Both the position numbers and the translations under genes were made by a program. Positions 8,096-15,522 of a stretch of DNA of 43,661 nt are shown piece by piece. The notes under the pieces are model-generated. The model did not search any database. It saw nothing but the letters and a program-made list of their open reading frames with translations, and was not told where the DNA came from. The number at the start of each line of letters is the position of its first letter. The first letter of the stretch is position 1. The DNA comes from Candidatus Omnitrophota bacterium (GTDB taxonomy: Bacteria; Omnitrophota; Gorgyraeia; JABMQH01): contig JAQURK010000001.1 in NCBI GenBank assembly GCA_028715645.1, positions 81,806-125,466 on the forward strand. Reading direction: 5' to 3'.

Positions 8096-9838
8096 CTACT
8101 CAGCCTTTTTTCTGTATATTGCCAAATTCGGGCCCACTAATAAATTTTGATTTCTTCCCAGTAAATTTACATACTTTATGTCTTCAGGATTTTCCCTCAG
8201 GGTATTAAAAGACGGAAACCAGACGATATAGGGCCTTGCGGTAAATTGTTTTAACAATGAATATCTTTTATTTAGCTCTTTATAGAACTCCGCCCTGTCT
8301 TTTCTAGAGACCTTAAAACCATGGTCGTAATAACTACATACTATTATATAATCGGGATTATAATTTTTCAGGATTCCTTTATTAAAATATCTTTCTTTTT
8401 CCAAATAATATTTCGGGACAGGTATGCCATCCAAAAGTGAAACGCGCTTCCTCCATAAATCACCTTTGCCGCCTTTCATCTTGATTTTCTCTATCTCATC
8501 CTCAAGGCACTTCCTGTTTTCAATCAACGGGGCATTATGAACGATTTCCAAAGGAAAGGCCCCTTCTATCAGTATGGAAGAATTTTCTGGAATATTTTTT
8601 TCTACCCACTCCTTGGCAACGGCCCTCGTATCTGGTTTTGTAAGCAGGTAATTGTAACGCAAAACATAGATCAAGGACGGCATCGCCAGCACAAGGCCTG
8701 CGGCTGCATAAATAAACGCATGGCGCATCTTGGGATAAAGGTACCGGGAAATAGAGTCATTAATAAATGCCGCCGTATAAATACATACAAAGGGCACAAT
8801 ACCCATCAGGAAACTCGCTTGCGGGTGCGCCCCACGGGAAACAAAAAGATAATATAACCCAATATAAGGCAGCAAGAGGAGGTTGATTTTCAACCTATTC
8901 TTATTGAAGATTGCGGCAAGCGATACCAAAAACGCCATGAAGATGCCGATTCCTAACGCCCTTTTCAGGTAGACTATGTAAATAAACCAGACATTCGCGG
9001 CGGCGTCCCCTACAGGATTGTCGTATGCAAAGGTCTTAAATTCTACAAGCGCCTTTAAAAATTGGGGCAGATGAATCAACGCGTATGGCTCGACCAGAAA
9101 AAAACCTGCCATCACAAAAATCCACATGACCAATATGGCCCTTATTTTATCCTTCGTTATTCTAGAATTAGCCCACAGAAAACCGGAAAATAAAAATATC
9201 AGTCCGAATACGGAAATATATTTTGCCGAGATGGCGATACCTATGAGGAAGGCGGCGGCGTAATACATCTTTCGCCGCCCTTTCGCGGTGACAGTGCACA
9301 AAAAGGCAAGCAGCAGAAACAAAATATAGGCGGTTTCTTCCTTAATAATATGTGCCATATTTACAAAGAGGGGCGAGACTGACAAAAACAGGGCAGCCAA
9401 TAACCCCACCGTTCTATTGATTAATCTCTTTCCAATCAGATAAGTAATAAATATGCAAATAGTCCCGATGATTGCAACGCTAACCCTCCCAATAAGATAG
9501 AATGCTCCGGGATTGGTTAGATAATAAAATAAAAAATCGGTTACGGTTTGCACATGCCCGCTGAACAATTTAATAAAATAAAAAATCAGATATTCAAAAA
9601 AAAGGAAATAATATAAAAAACTGCCATGGTAAAAATAGTTTAGATCAAGATTACCATTTCCAACCTTAAGCGCCGTAACTACAAAATTTATCTCATCATG
9701 TTCATAGCAATAGGGCATATCGTGATTAGCGCCCCATAGGTTTAAAAATACAGACATTAGCAGTATGGCTAGAATCGGGCCGATTGACTTGAATTTCATG
9801 AAATTATATGCATTTATGATTTTCTTTAAAAATTCCAC
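8096..9838 (-). CDS. GT39-like (PMT/ArnT family) membrane glycosyltransferase
   Basis: A 580-residue polytopic protein with about ten hydrophobic helices and a large C-terminal soluble part. The first periplasmic loop has CYEHDEINF (44-52), matching the acidic motif that places GT-C transferases of the PMT/ArnT type at the catalytic site. These enzymes use polyprenyl-phosphate sugars as donors on the outer face of the membrane. The gene directly upstream encodes a polyprenyl-phosphate sugar synthase-like GT2, which would supply the donor. The start is uncertain: GTG at 9838 has AAGG 7 bases upstream but overlaps the preceding gene by 35 bases; ATG at 9799 avoids overlap but has no visible ribosome site. 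The protein ends five bases before asnB. Confidence 0.85.
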   Translation of the reverse strand: MEFLKKIINAYNFMKFKSIGPILAILLMSVFLNLWGANHDMPYCYEHDEINFVVTALKVGNGNLDLNYFYHGSFLYYFLFFEYLIFYFIKLFSGHVQTVTDFLFYYLTNPGAFYLIGRVSVAIIGTICIFITYLIGKRLINRTVGLLAALFLSVSPLFVNMAHIIKEETAYILFLLLAFLCTVTAKGRRKMYYAAAFLIGIAISAKYISVFGLIFLFSGFLWANSRITKDKIRAILVMWIFVMAGFFLVEPYALIHLPQFLKALVEFKTFAYDNPVGDAAANVWFIYIVYLKRALGIGIFMAFLVSLAAIFNKNRLKINLLLLPYIGLYYLFVSRGAHPQASFLMGIVPFVCIYTAAFINDSISRYLYPKMRHAFIYAAAGLVLAMPSLIYVLRYNYLLTKPDTRAVAKEWVEKNIPENSSILIEGAFPLEIVHNAPLIENRKCLEDEIEKIKMKGGKGDLWRKRVSLLDGIPVPKYYLEKERYFNKGILKNYNPDYIIVCSYYDHGFKVSRKDRAEFYKELNKRYSLLKQFTARPYIVWFPSFNTLRENPEDIKYVNLLGRNQNLLVGPNLAIYRKKAE

Positions 9839-10517
9839 GCCTTTGCCTTAAAAAACCAGCCAATTCCTTCAGAAGCGATATTGGAGCAAATAAACCAACG
9901 CTTGATTTTCCCTTAGACCTATCGATTAGCGGAACCGGCACCTCTGCATAGTTTATCTTAGATGCCTTTAGTCTATAAATTATTTCAGCGTCAATAAACC
10001 AGCCGCTGGAGACAAGATCCATATTTTGTATCAGCCTTCTTTTGAACACCTTAAAGGTTGAATTGACGTGCCTTACGTCCAGTCCCAGTATCAATTTTAT
10101 AAGGCTGTTATAGAATAAAGAACGAACCTTTCTGTATAGGCAGCGTTTATCTTCAGAACGAAAGCTTAATACGCAATCATACCTGTCAAGGAGCGGTAAT
10201 GCTTCAAAAATATGCTCTAATGAAAACGGCAAATCAGCTGTGATTAACCATACCAGATCTTTTGTCGCTTTTTTACAACCGAGTTTAAAGGCCGAACCGA
10301 AACCATTTCTGGCGCCTTCATGTATAACATTGATCTTTGGAAAATCTTTCGCAAGTTTGTCGCACTTCTCGGAAGACCTGTCTGTGCTTCCGCTTTCAAT
10401 AATAATAATTTCATAATCGCTGAAATGCGTTTTTAGAAATTTATATATATAGCTAACGGATTCTTCAAGCAGGGGCTCTTCATTATAAACCGGCATAATA
10501 ACCGAAATAGATTTCAT
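9804..10517 (-). CDS. Family GT2 polyprenyl-phosphate glycosyltransferase (DPM1-like)
   Basis: A 237-residue GT-A protein. It opens with SVIMPVYNEE (5-14), has ESGSTDRS for the nucleotide-binding region, and carries a RNGFGSAFKLG segment typical of dolichol-phosphate mannose synthase relatives. The usual DAD/DSD metal motif reads TADLPFS, with only one Asp kept, which is a deviation. It lacks the C-terminal membrane helices of longer family members. It likely makes a polyprenyl-phosphate sugar for the adjacent GT39-like transferase. The ATG at 10517 overlaps the stop of the upstream SDR gene by four bases. Confidence 0.88.
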   Translation of the reverse strand: MKSISVIMPVYNEEPLLEESVSYIYKFLKTHFSDYEIIIIESGSTDRSSEKCDKLAKDFPKINVIHEGARNGFGSAFKLGCKKATKDLVWLITADLPFSLEHIFEALPLLDRYDCVLSFRSEDKRCLYRKVRSLFYNSLIKLILGLDVRHVNSTFKVFKRRLIQNMDLVSSGWFIDAEIIYRLKASKINYAEVPVPLIDRSKGKSSVGLFAPISLLKELAGFLRQRRGIFKENHKCI

Positions 10518-11395
10518 CTATCCTTTATATGTTTTTCCAGCATTGACATCTTTTTAACATTCGCGTATATATCTGAAACATCCTCCTTGGCCTTCTTGTC
10601 GGCATTATGCCTGCTTACTACAGCATCCGCAGAAATATGATTTTCCTTCAATATGGTTTGCATCAATCGGGAGCCGTTCACTGATTTACCGCTACCCACG
10701 TTATAAATCTCTCCTGGGATGCCGTAATTCATGATGACCTCATAATATTTAACTGCTTCTTTAATGTCTAGGTAGTCCCGTTTGCTCTTTAAATTTCCCA
10801 CAATTATTTTTAAGACGCGCCCATTTTTATATTCTTCAATCTGCTCATACAGCCTGCCTATAAATAATTTATTGGATATTCCTTTGCCGAAAAGATTAAA
10901 AGCCCTCGCCATTACTATATCCATATTAAACATTGAAAAATAATATTTCATCAAATACGTTTGGTATACCTTTGTCAAACCGTAAATGCTTGCGGGGTTC
11001 AAGGGATAATCCTCTGAAACAGGATTGGCGTATACGGGGACATTTCCATACTCTGCGGCGCTGCCTATAAGCAGTATCCTGCATTGAATCTTTGCCATTA
11101 AAACGCTGTCAAAGATATTCTTTACGGCTGTAACGTTGGTCTTGTAGTCAGTTTCATAATTACCGCTAAATGTCCCCGCCAAATTATATATCTGATCCGG
11201 TTTTATTTTTTGAATAATTTTATGCGCAGAATAAAAATCGCCTAAATCGCATTTATACCAATCTTTTTTATCGTTTGACCTAAGTTCAACATAACTCAGG
11301 CGCAGGCCTTTTCTCTTTAAAAGCAGCTGTATAAGGTACTTCGCGGAAAATCCGCCAGCTCCGGTAATTAATACCTTATGGCTCTTATTGATCAT
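10514..11395 (-). CDS. Rmd-like NDP-4-keto-6-deoxysugar reductase (extended SDR)
   Basis: A 293-residue SDR resembling GDP-4-keto-6-deoxy-D-mannose reductase (Rmd). Features are IYNLAG (69-74), GSAAEYG (111-117), the catalytic Y138/K142 in YGLTK, ARAFNLFG, and VGNLKSKRDYLDI, a hallmark of Rmd/GMD relatives. The dinucleotide motif is unusual: GAGGFSA (12-18) where GxxGxxG is expected, so the last Gly is Ala. It probably reduces a 4-keto-6-deoxy intermediate made by the LegB-like dehydratase two genes upstream. The 9-base gap to the nucleotidyltransferase and the four-base overlap with the GT2 support one unit. Epimerase activity is an alternative. Confidence 0.85.
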   Translation of the reverse strand: MINKSHKVLITGAGGFSAKYLIQLLLKRKGLRLSYVELRSNDKKDWYKCDLGDFYSAHKIIQKIKPDQIYNLAGTFSGNYETDYKTNVTAVKNIFDSVLMAKIQCRILLIGSAAEYGNVPVYANPVSEDYPLNPASIYGLTKVYQTYLMKYYFSMFNMDIVMARAFNLFGKGISNKLFIGRLYEQIEEYKNGRVLKIIVGNLKSKRDYLDIKEAVKYYEVIMNYGIPGEIYNVGSGKSVNGSRLMQTILKENHISADAVVSRHNADKKAKEDVSDIYANVKKMSMLEKHIKDR

Positions 11396-11404
11396 TTTTC
11401 CGTC

Positions 11405-12112
11405 TCATAATTTCAAATAATCAAAATGTTTTTTATAAGCGTCTTGAGCAATTTTATAATCTTCGATTTGTCCTATATCAAGCCAATATTCTTTCATCAG
11501 ATATTTTGCAACTTTTCTTTTTTTGTTGAGCATGTCTTTAATCAGCGTGTCTATCCCGTAATAGGTATCATCGGGGATCAATTCAAAAACAGGCGGCTTT
11601 AAGATATATATACCGGCTAAAATTTCAAATTTGAAATCGGGTTTTTCTTGGACCCCTGATAGATAATGTCCATCAGAAATCACCTTTCCGAAATGAAACG
11701 GGGTTTCTATCTCCTTTGTTACAACGGTCAAATCCGTATCATTAGTCAATGCGAACGAATACAATTTACTGAAATCCAGGGTGGTTAATATATCCCCGTT
11801 CATTAATAAAAATGGTTCAGTCAATTTATCCTTTAACAATTTTATGGGCCCGCAGGTTCCCAGAGGTTTATCTTCTTTGCTAAAATTAACTGGGATGCCG
11901 TATTTCTTTTGATGTTTTGCAAAAAAAGTTTCGACATATTCGGACATAAAATTAGTAGCTACAAATATTTCTGTCACCCCGTACTTTTTAAGGCATAATA
12001 TTTCTATTTCCAGGACCGAGCTTTCACCTATAGGTAAAAGCGGCTTTGGTATTACCTCCGTAAACGGCTTCAAACGGCTGCCTAATCCCCCTGCTAAAAT
12101 TACTGCCTTCAT
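11405..12112 (-). CDS. Sugar-1-phosphate nucleotidyltransferase
   Basis: A 235-residue NTP_transferase family enzyme. The nucleotide-binding signature GGLGSRLKPFT is at 8-18, PKPLLPIG at about 23-30, and LMNGDIL at about 103-109 holds the metal-binding Asp. The C-terminal left-handed helix domain of the longer mannose-1-phosphate guanylyltransferases is absent, as in short RfbF/HddC-like enzymes. It should activate a hexose-1-phosphate in the cytosol for the neighbouring LegB-like and Rmd-like enzymes. The nucleotide (GDP, dTDP, UDP or CDP) cannot be assigned; the Rmd-like partner slightly favours GDP. The start is set by AGGAGGT at 12116-12122, whose first bases overlap the upstream TAG stop. 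Confidence 0.9.
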   Translation of the reverse strand: MKAVILAGGLGSRLKPFTEVIPKPLLPIGESSVLEIEILCLKKYGVTEIFVATNFMSEYVETFFAKHQKKYGIPVNFSKEDKPLGTCGPIKLLKDKLTEPFLLMNGDILTTLDFSKLYSFALTNDTDLTVVTKEIETPFHFGKVISDGHYLSGVQEKPDFKFEILAGIYILKPPVFELIPDDTYYGIDTLIKDMLNKKRKVAKYLMKEYWLDIGQIEDYKIAQDAYKKHFDYLKL

Positions 12113-12115
12113 AAT

Positions 12116-12122
12116 ACCTCCT
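12116..12122 (-). promoter_or_regulatory. Strong ribosome binding site for the nucleotidyltransferase
   Basis: AGGAGGT on the minus strand lies 3 bases before the ATG at 12112 and overlaps the stop codon of the LegB-like gene. This indicates translational coupling and fixes the start. Confidence 0.75.
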
Positions 12123-13101
12123 AGATATTATAAATATCTGATTTGTAAATCTGGGAATTCTTTTTAAACCACCGTATGGTTTCCTTAAGACCTGCTTCCA
12201 GGTTGTATCTTGGATGCCAACCTGTCAGTCTTTTTATCTTCGAATTATCGCATATAAGCCGTTTAACCTCGCTATTTTGAGGCCTTACCCTTGCCCGGTC
12301 TGTAACTATACTGATTTTTCTCCCAAGCAGCCTGGCTATAAAAATCGCTATATCCTTGACCGATATCTCTGTGCCCATGCCGATGCTGACAACTTCTCCA
12401 AAAAGACTATTGGAATTCGCAATCTCAATAAATGCGCTGACAACATCCTTTACGAAGGTCAAGTCGCGGCTTGGCGCCACGTTACCGAGTTTCAGGCATT
12501 TCTGTCCATTTAGTATCTGTATAATAATGCTCGGAATAATCGCCCTCGCGGATTGGCGCGGGCCGTAAACATTGAATGGCCTGACAATCTTGACTGGTAA
12601 ACCATAAGAATGAAAAAAACTTAACGCCATCTGGTCTGCCGCGATCTTCGTTGCTGAGTAAGGGGATTGGCCAAGCATTGGATGGGCTTCATCCATGGGC
12701 ACATATCTGGCTGTTCCATAAATCTCGCTGGTTGAAGTTATCAAAATGTTCCTGATGCCAAGCATCCTTGCGCATTCAAGAACATTGTATGTCCCCTCCA
12801 CATTAGTTTTAATATATGCAAGAGGCGAGATATAAGAATACGGTATTCCGATAAGGGCTGCCAAATGAAAAACGGTGTCACAATCTTTCGCCGCCTTATA
12901 GACGGAATCAAAGTCGCGTATATCGCCCGTTACAACATTTACCTTATCCGCAAACTTAGAATTCTCAAGCCATCCCCAATTATTTCTTGAATTATAGCGG
13001 ATGAATGCCTTGACCCTGTACCCTGACTCAACACATCTTTCAGTCAGGTGAGAACCAATGAATCCGCCTGCCCCTGTTATCAGCACATTTTTTATCCGCA
13101 T
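12121..13101 (-). CDS. LegB-like NAD-dependent 4,6-dehydratase (extended SDR)
   Basis: A 326-residue SDR. GAGGFIG is at 10-16, STSEIYG at 123-129, and the catalytic pair Y148/K152 is in YSATK. The stretches YNSRNNWGWLE, ALIGIPYSY and YGPRQSARAIIPSII closely match the LegB group, known from legionaminic acid pathways as NDP-GlcNAc 4,6-dehydratases. The other legionaminate genes (LegC, LegI and so on) are not here, so it more likely feeds a 4-keto-6-deoxysugar to the Rmd-like reductase. The frame is open to 13131, but the ATG at 13101 is chosen because GGAGGG (13106-13111) lies just upstream and the previous stop is one base away (TAA-A-ATG). Confidence 0.9.
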   Translation of the reverse strand: MRIKNVLITGAGGFIGSHLTERCVESGYRVKAFIRYNSRNNWGWLENSKFADKVNVVTGDIRDFDSVYKAAKDCDTVFHLAALIGIPYSYISPLAYIKTNVEGTYNVLECARMLGIRNILITSTSEIYGTARYVPMDEAHPMLGQSPYSATKIAADQMALSFFHSYGLPVKIVRPFNVYGPRQSARAIIPSIIIQILNGQKCLKLGNVAPSRDLTFVKDVVSAFIEIANSNSLFGEVVSIGMGTEISVKDIAIFIARLLGRKISIVTDRARVRPQNSEVKRLICDNSKIKRLTGWHPRYNLEAGLKETIRWFKKNSQIYKSDIYNI

Positions 13102-13102
13102 T

Positions 13103-13624
13103 TTACCCTCCAGGGGTTGGCTCTTTGTCATTATCTAATATCTCTTTAAAGTCGTCGATAAATGGCTTTAATTTTCCTAATAGTTTTCTAACCAACAGTC
13201 TTTTTTCTTGAAGTTCTTCATCTGGCATTGCCGATATCTTGTTGATTATCTTATACGGTATGCCCTTTATTTCATAACTTATGAATCTGGCGACAGCCGC
13301 CGAAAGATTCAGCAATATAAGCCCAATAATAAAAATTGCGGATAATTTAACAATAAACAGCCCGAATTTCGACAGCAGGTTCTTTTTTAACTTTATTTTT
13401 ATGGAGGAAGGGAGATCAATTTCATCCTGGGCATTAATTTCTATGGCATTTATAAAATATGCCTTCTTGGCATCTTCCAATTTTTCATACGCTACCTTGA
13501 GGTCTTTATCGCTTGCAATGAGCGAAAGTTCGGGAATATATAAATAAAATGTATCTTGCTTCCGGGTCAAAATAGCGTAATATCTCTGTTTCATAAAATA
13601 GGTTACATCTTTTTGGCTATTCAT
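13103..13624 (-). CDS. Small membrane-anchored protein with HicB-like N-terminal domain
   Basis: A 173-residue protein of unknown function. Residues 14-58 (YYAILTRKQDTFYLYIPEL, then a helix DLKVAYEKLEDAKKAYF) resemble the HicB-type beta-beta-beta-alpha fold seen in antitoxins and related proteins. One clear membrane helix follows at about 88-113 (rich in Ile, Leu, Phe), then a charged C-terminus with MPDEELQEKRLLVRKLLGK. There is no HicA-like toxin next to it. The ATG has AGGAGG 5 bases upstream (13630-13635) and overlaps the end of the GT-C-like gene by eight bases, so both are probably made together and may work as a pair. The HicB similarity is judged by eye and needs a structure comparison. 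Confidence 0.75.
   Translation of the reverse strand: MNSQKDVTYFMKQRYYAILTRKQDTFYLYIPELSLIASDKDLKVAYEKLEDAKKAYFINAIEINAQDEIDLPSSIKIKLKKNLLSKFGLFIVKLSAIFIIGLILLNLSAAVARFISYEIKGIPYKIINKISAMPDEELQEKRLLVRKLLGKLKPFIDDFKEILDNDKEPTPGG
13106..13111 (-). promoter_or_regulatory. Ribosome binding site deciding the LegB-like start
   Basis: GGAGGG lies 4 bases before the ATG at 13101 and inside the last codons of the upstream gene. It favours 13101 over the in-frame start at 13131. Confidence 0.75.
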
Positions 13625-15518
13625 ACTGGCCTCCTTGCCCTTTAATTCTTTTTATTGGCACCAAAATGGCGAAATTTTGCATCTTATAACAGCGCAAAGG
13701 GATATCTGTTCTTTCTAAAATACTTTCAGCAAAGATCAGCGGCGATGCAATGGCTATATCACCGTATTTATCGACCAGTGCGGCAAGATCGCCCTCCAAT
13801 ATTTTTGTCTTATCAGATTTGATTACCTCGCTGTGAGACGAAATCCTTAAATCATATTCAAGGTTTGTCGGAATTTCTGAATATAGGGCCAATGCAAAAC
13901 ATTTTTTATCCCAGGTCGAGGCATATTCACCCTTTATTATGTCATTCTCCGTGTAGGCATCTCTTACGCCAGGCACTAAAAACAAGGCCTTCTTGCCTTT
14001 AAGCAGGCTTTTTATGACGTTGATTTCTTCGTTGTTGAATATATTCAAGATAATCTTTGGGGTCACCTCCGCCGGCTTGATGTACCCCCTCACCTCATAA
14101 ACATGAAGCGCGATTAAGATAAATACAAGGAATGCACATAGCCTTTTCCTGAACGCGCCGCGATAAATCTCCCTGTGAGCCACCAGGTATTGATTCAGCC
14201 AGAAAATTGTTGCTATTAAAATATATAGCGCAAAAGGTATAGCTAATCTACCCATCGATCGTATATAAAATAGACGGCGATGCAGTTCCGCCAAAATCCC
14301 CGCTGGAGTAAATAAAATAGCATCTATCCTATGACCAAATATGTGAACAACATGCCCCCAGCTCAATATATATAACAAGAAAGCGGAAATTCCTATAATT
14401 GCCCCTGGCGTTAAGGATATATTAAGATATAGTTTTGAAATCCCCTTTAACTTTAATCTTGTAAGAAAAAGATAAGGCCTGCGAAATATATCTACAATTC
14501 CGAGAATTAACAAGACACAGATTAGTCCGCATATAACCGTACCTAAATATACAACTCCTTCGTCCAGACCGACCGGGAGATCGCCGGTTGTTACCGGAAA
14601 TCCCATTTTTGCGAGATAGGATGCCCTAGGCTGTAATCTGCCGGCGGTTGGTATAATCAGCGAAAAAACATCTGCGACAGACTGCCCGCCTCCAAGGCCG
14701 AAATTCAGACAACTTGCCCATGAAGAAGTCGTTGGGAAATGATAAGCGGTTATGAGCATAATAATTTCTTGCGACAAAAACAGCGCAATTAAAAATGCCG
14801 CTGAAATAGAAAGGAAACTCTTGCCTCCCGTATATGCATTCCCAAATATGAGATTTAAAAAGTGCCCTAAAATACATATGGAAGTCATAAAACATATGCC
14901 AAAGAGAACATAGGGATCCGCCAGTGCTGCTAAAATAAAAACCAATAGGAAGGCGATAAAATGACGCGCGCACGGGTTTTTTGCCAATCGGATATATACA
15001 TACGCAAACGCCAAATAGATTGGAACATGAATCGCAATTAGCGTGTGATCATAATAACTTCTTACAAGAAACACAAATGACAAACTGCATAATATTGATC
15101 CCAATAACCTTAATAAAAAAAATTCTACCTTAAATATCTCTAACAACCGATAGGTTAAATACGCTGTAAAAAATACCGCTGCTAATTCAACAAGGGTAAA
15201 ATAATAAAATTGTAAAAAAGGAGCATATAATTTTGCTAATAATTTAAAAAATATCGCAAATATGGGAACCGAGGAGGACCTTAGTATATCCGCATCATTA
15301 AAAGGAAAAGTCAAACTTTTAATAACCCCCAGGGGAAAAGAAAACGGCTCCCGCGCGTAAATCATGTAGCTTCCAAACCTCATTGGCCCCTCGGAACTTA
15401 CTACCGGCATATGGCCCGAAAACGGCAAACATTTGATCCATCTTATCGAAAAGACGGCGGCACTAGCAATAGAAACCAAAATGGGCATTAACCTTTGTTT
15501 TGAAGTCCGTATTGACAT
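13617..15518 (-). CDS. Large polytopic membrane protein, GT-C-like (DUF6311-type)
   Basis: A 633-residue protein with about eleven hydrophobic helices. The first periplasmic loop has RFGSYMIYAREPFSFPLG, then PFNDADILRSSSVP, a pattern I associate with DUF6311-type membrane proteins, thought to be GT-C-like glycosyltransferases. A later RSYYDHTLIAIH segment and a soluble C-terminal domain after about residue 490 fit the same architecture. It would act at the outer face of the inner membrane. No SD is visible at the ATG (15518). It begins four bases after the end of the glycosyltransferase-DUF218 gene and overlaps the next gene by eight bases. The function is inferred from architecture only. Confidence 0.78.
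   Translation of the reverse strand: MSIRTSKQRLMPILVSIASAAVFSIRWIKCLPFSGHMPVVSSEGPMRFGSYMIYAREPFSFPLGVIKSLTFPFNDADILRSSSVPIFAIFFKLLAKLYAPFLQFYYFTLVELAAVFFTAYLTYRLLEIFKVEFFLLRLLGSILCSLSFVFLVRSYYDHTLIAIHVPIYLAFAYVYIRLAKNPCARHFIAFLLVFILAALADPYVLFGICFMTSICILGHFLNLIFGNAYTGGKSFLSISAAFLIALFLSQEIIMLITAYHFPTTSSWASCLNFGLGGGQSVADVFSLIIPTAGRLQPRASYLAKMGFPVTTGDLPVGLDEGVVYLGTVICGLICVLLILGIVDIFRRPYLFLTRLKLKGISKLYLNISLTPGAIIGISAFLLYILSWGHVVHIFGHRIDAILFTPAGILAELHRRLFYIRSMGRLAIPFALYILIATIFWLNQYLVAHREIYRGAFRKRLCAFLVFILIALHVYEVRGYIKPAEVTPKIILNIFNNEEINVIKSLLKGKKALFLVPGVRDAYTENDIIKGEYASTWDKKCFALALYSEIPTNLEYDLRISSHSEVIKSDKTKILEGDLAALVDKYGDIAIASPLIFAESILERTDIPLRCYKMQNFAILVPIKRIKGQGGQYE
13630..13635 (-). promoter_or_regulatory. 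Ribosome binding site of the HicB-like/TM protein
   Basis: AGGAGG lies 5 bases before the ATG at 13624 and within the final codons of the upstream membrane protein gene. It is one of the strongest sites in the window, suggesting good expression of the small protein. Confidence 0.7.
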
Positions 15519-15522
15519 AATG

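Noticed and set aside
12121..13101. Legionaminic acid biosynthesis cluster
   Set aside because: Only the LegB-like dehydratase is present. No LegC, LegG, LegI or LegF homologue is visible in the window.
13103..13624. HicA/HicB toxin-antitoxin locus
   Set aside because: There is no HicA-like gene next to it, and the protein has a membrane helix instead of a DNA-binding domain.
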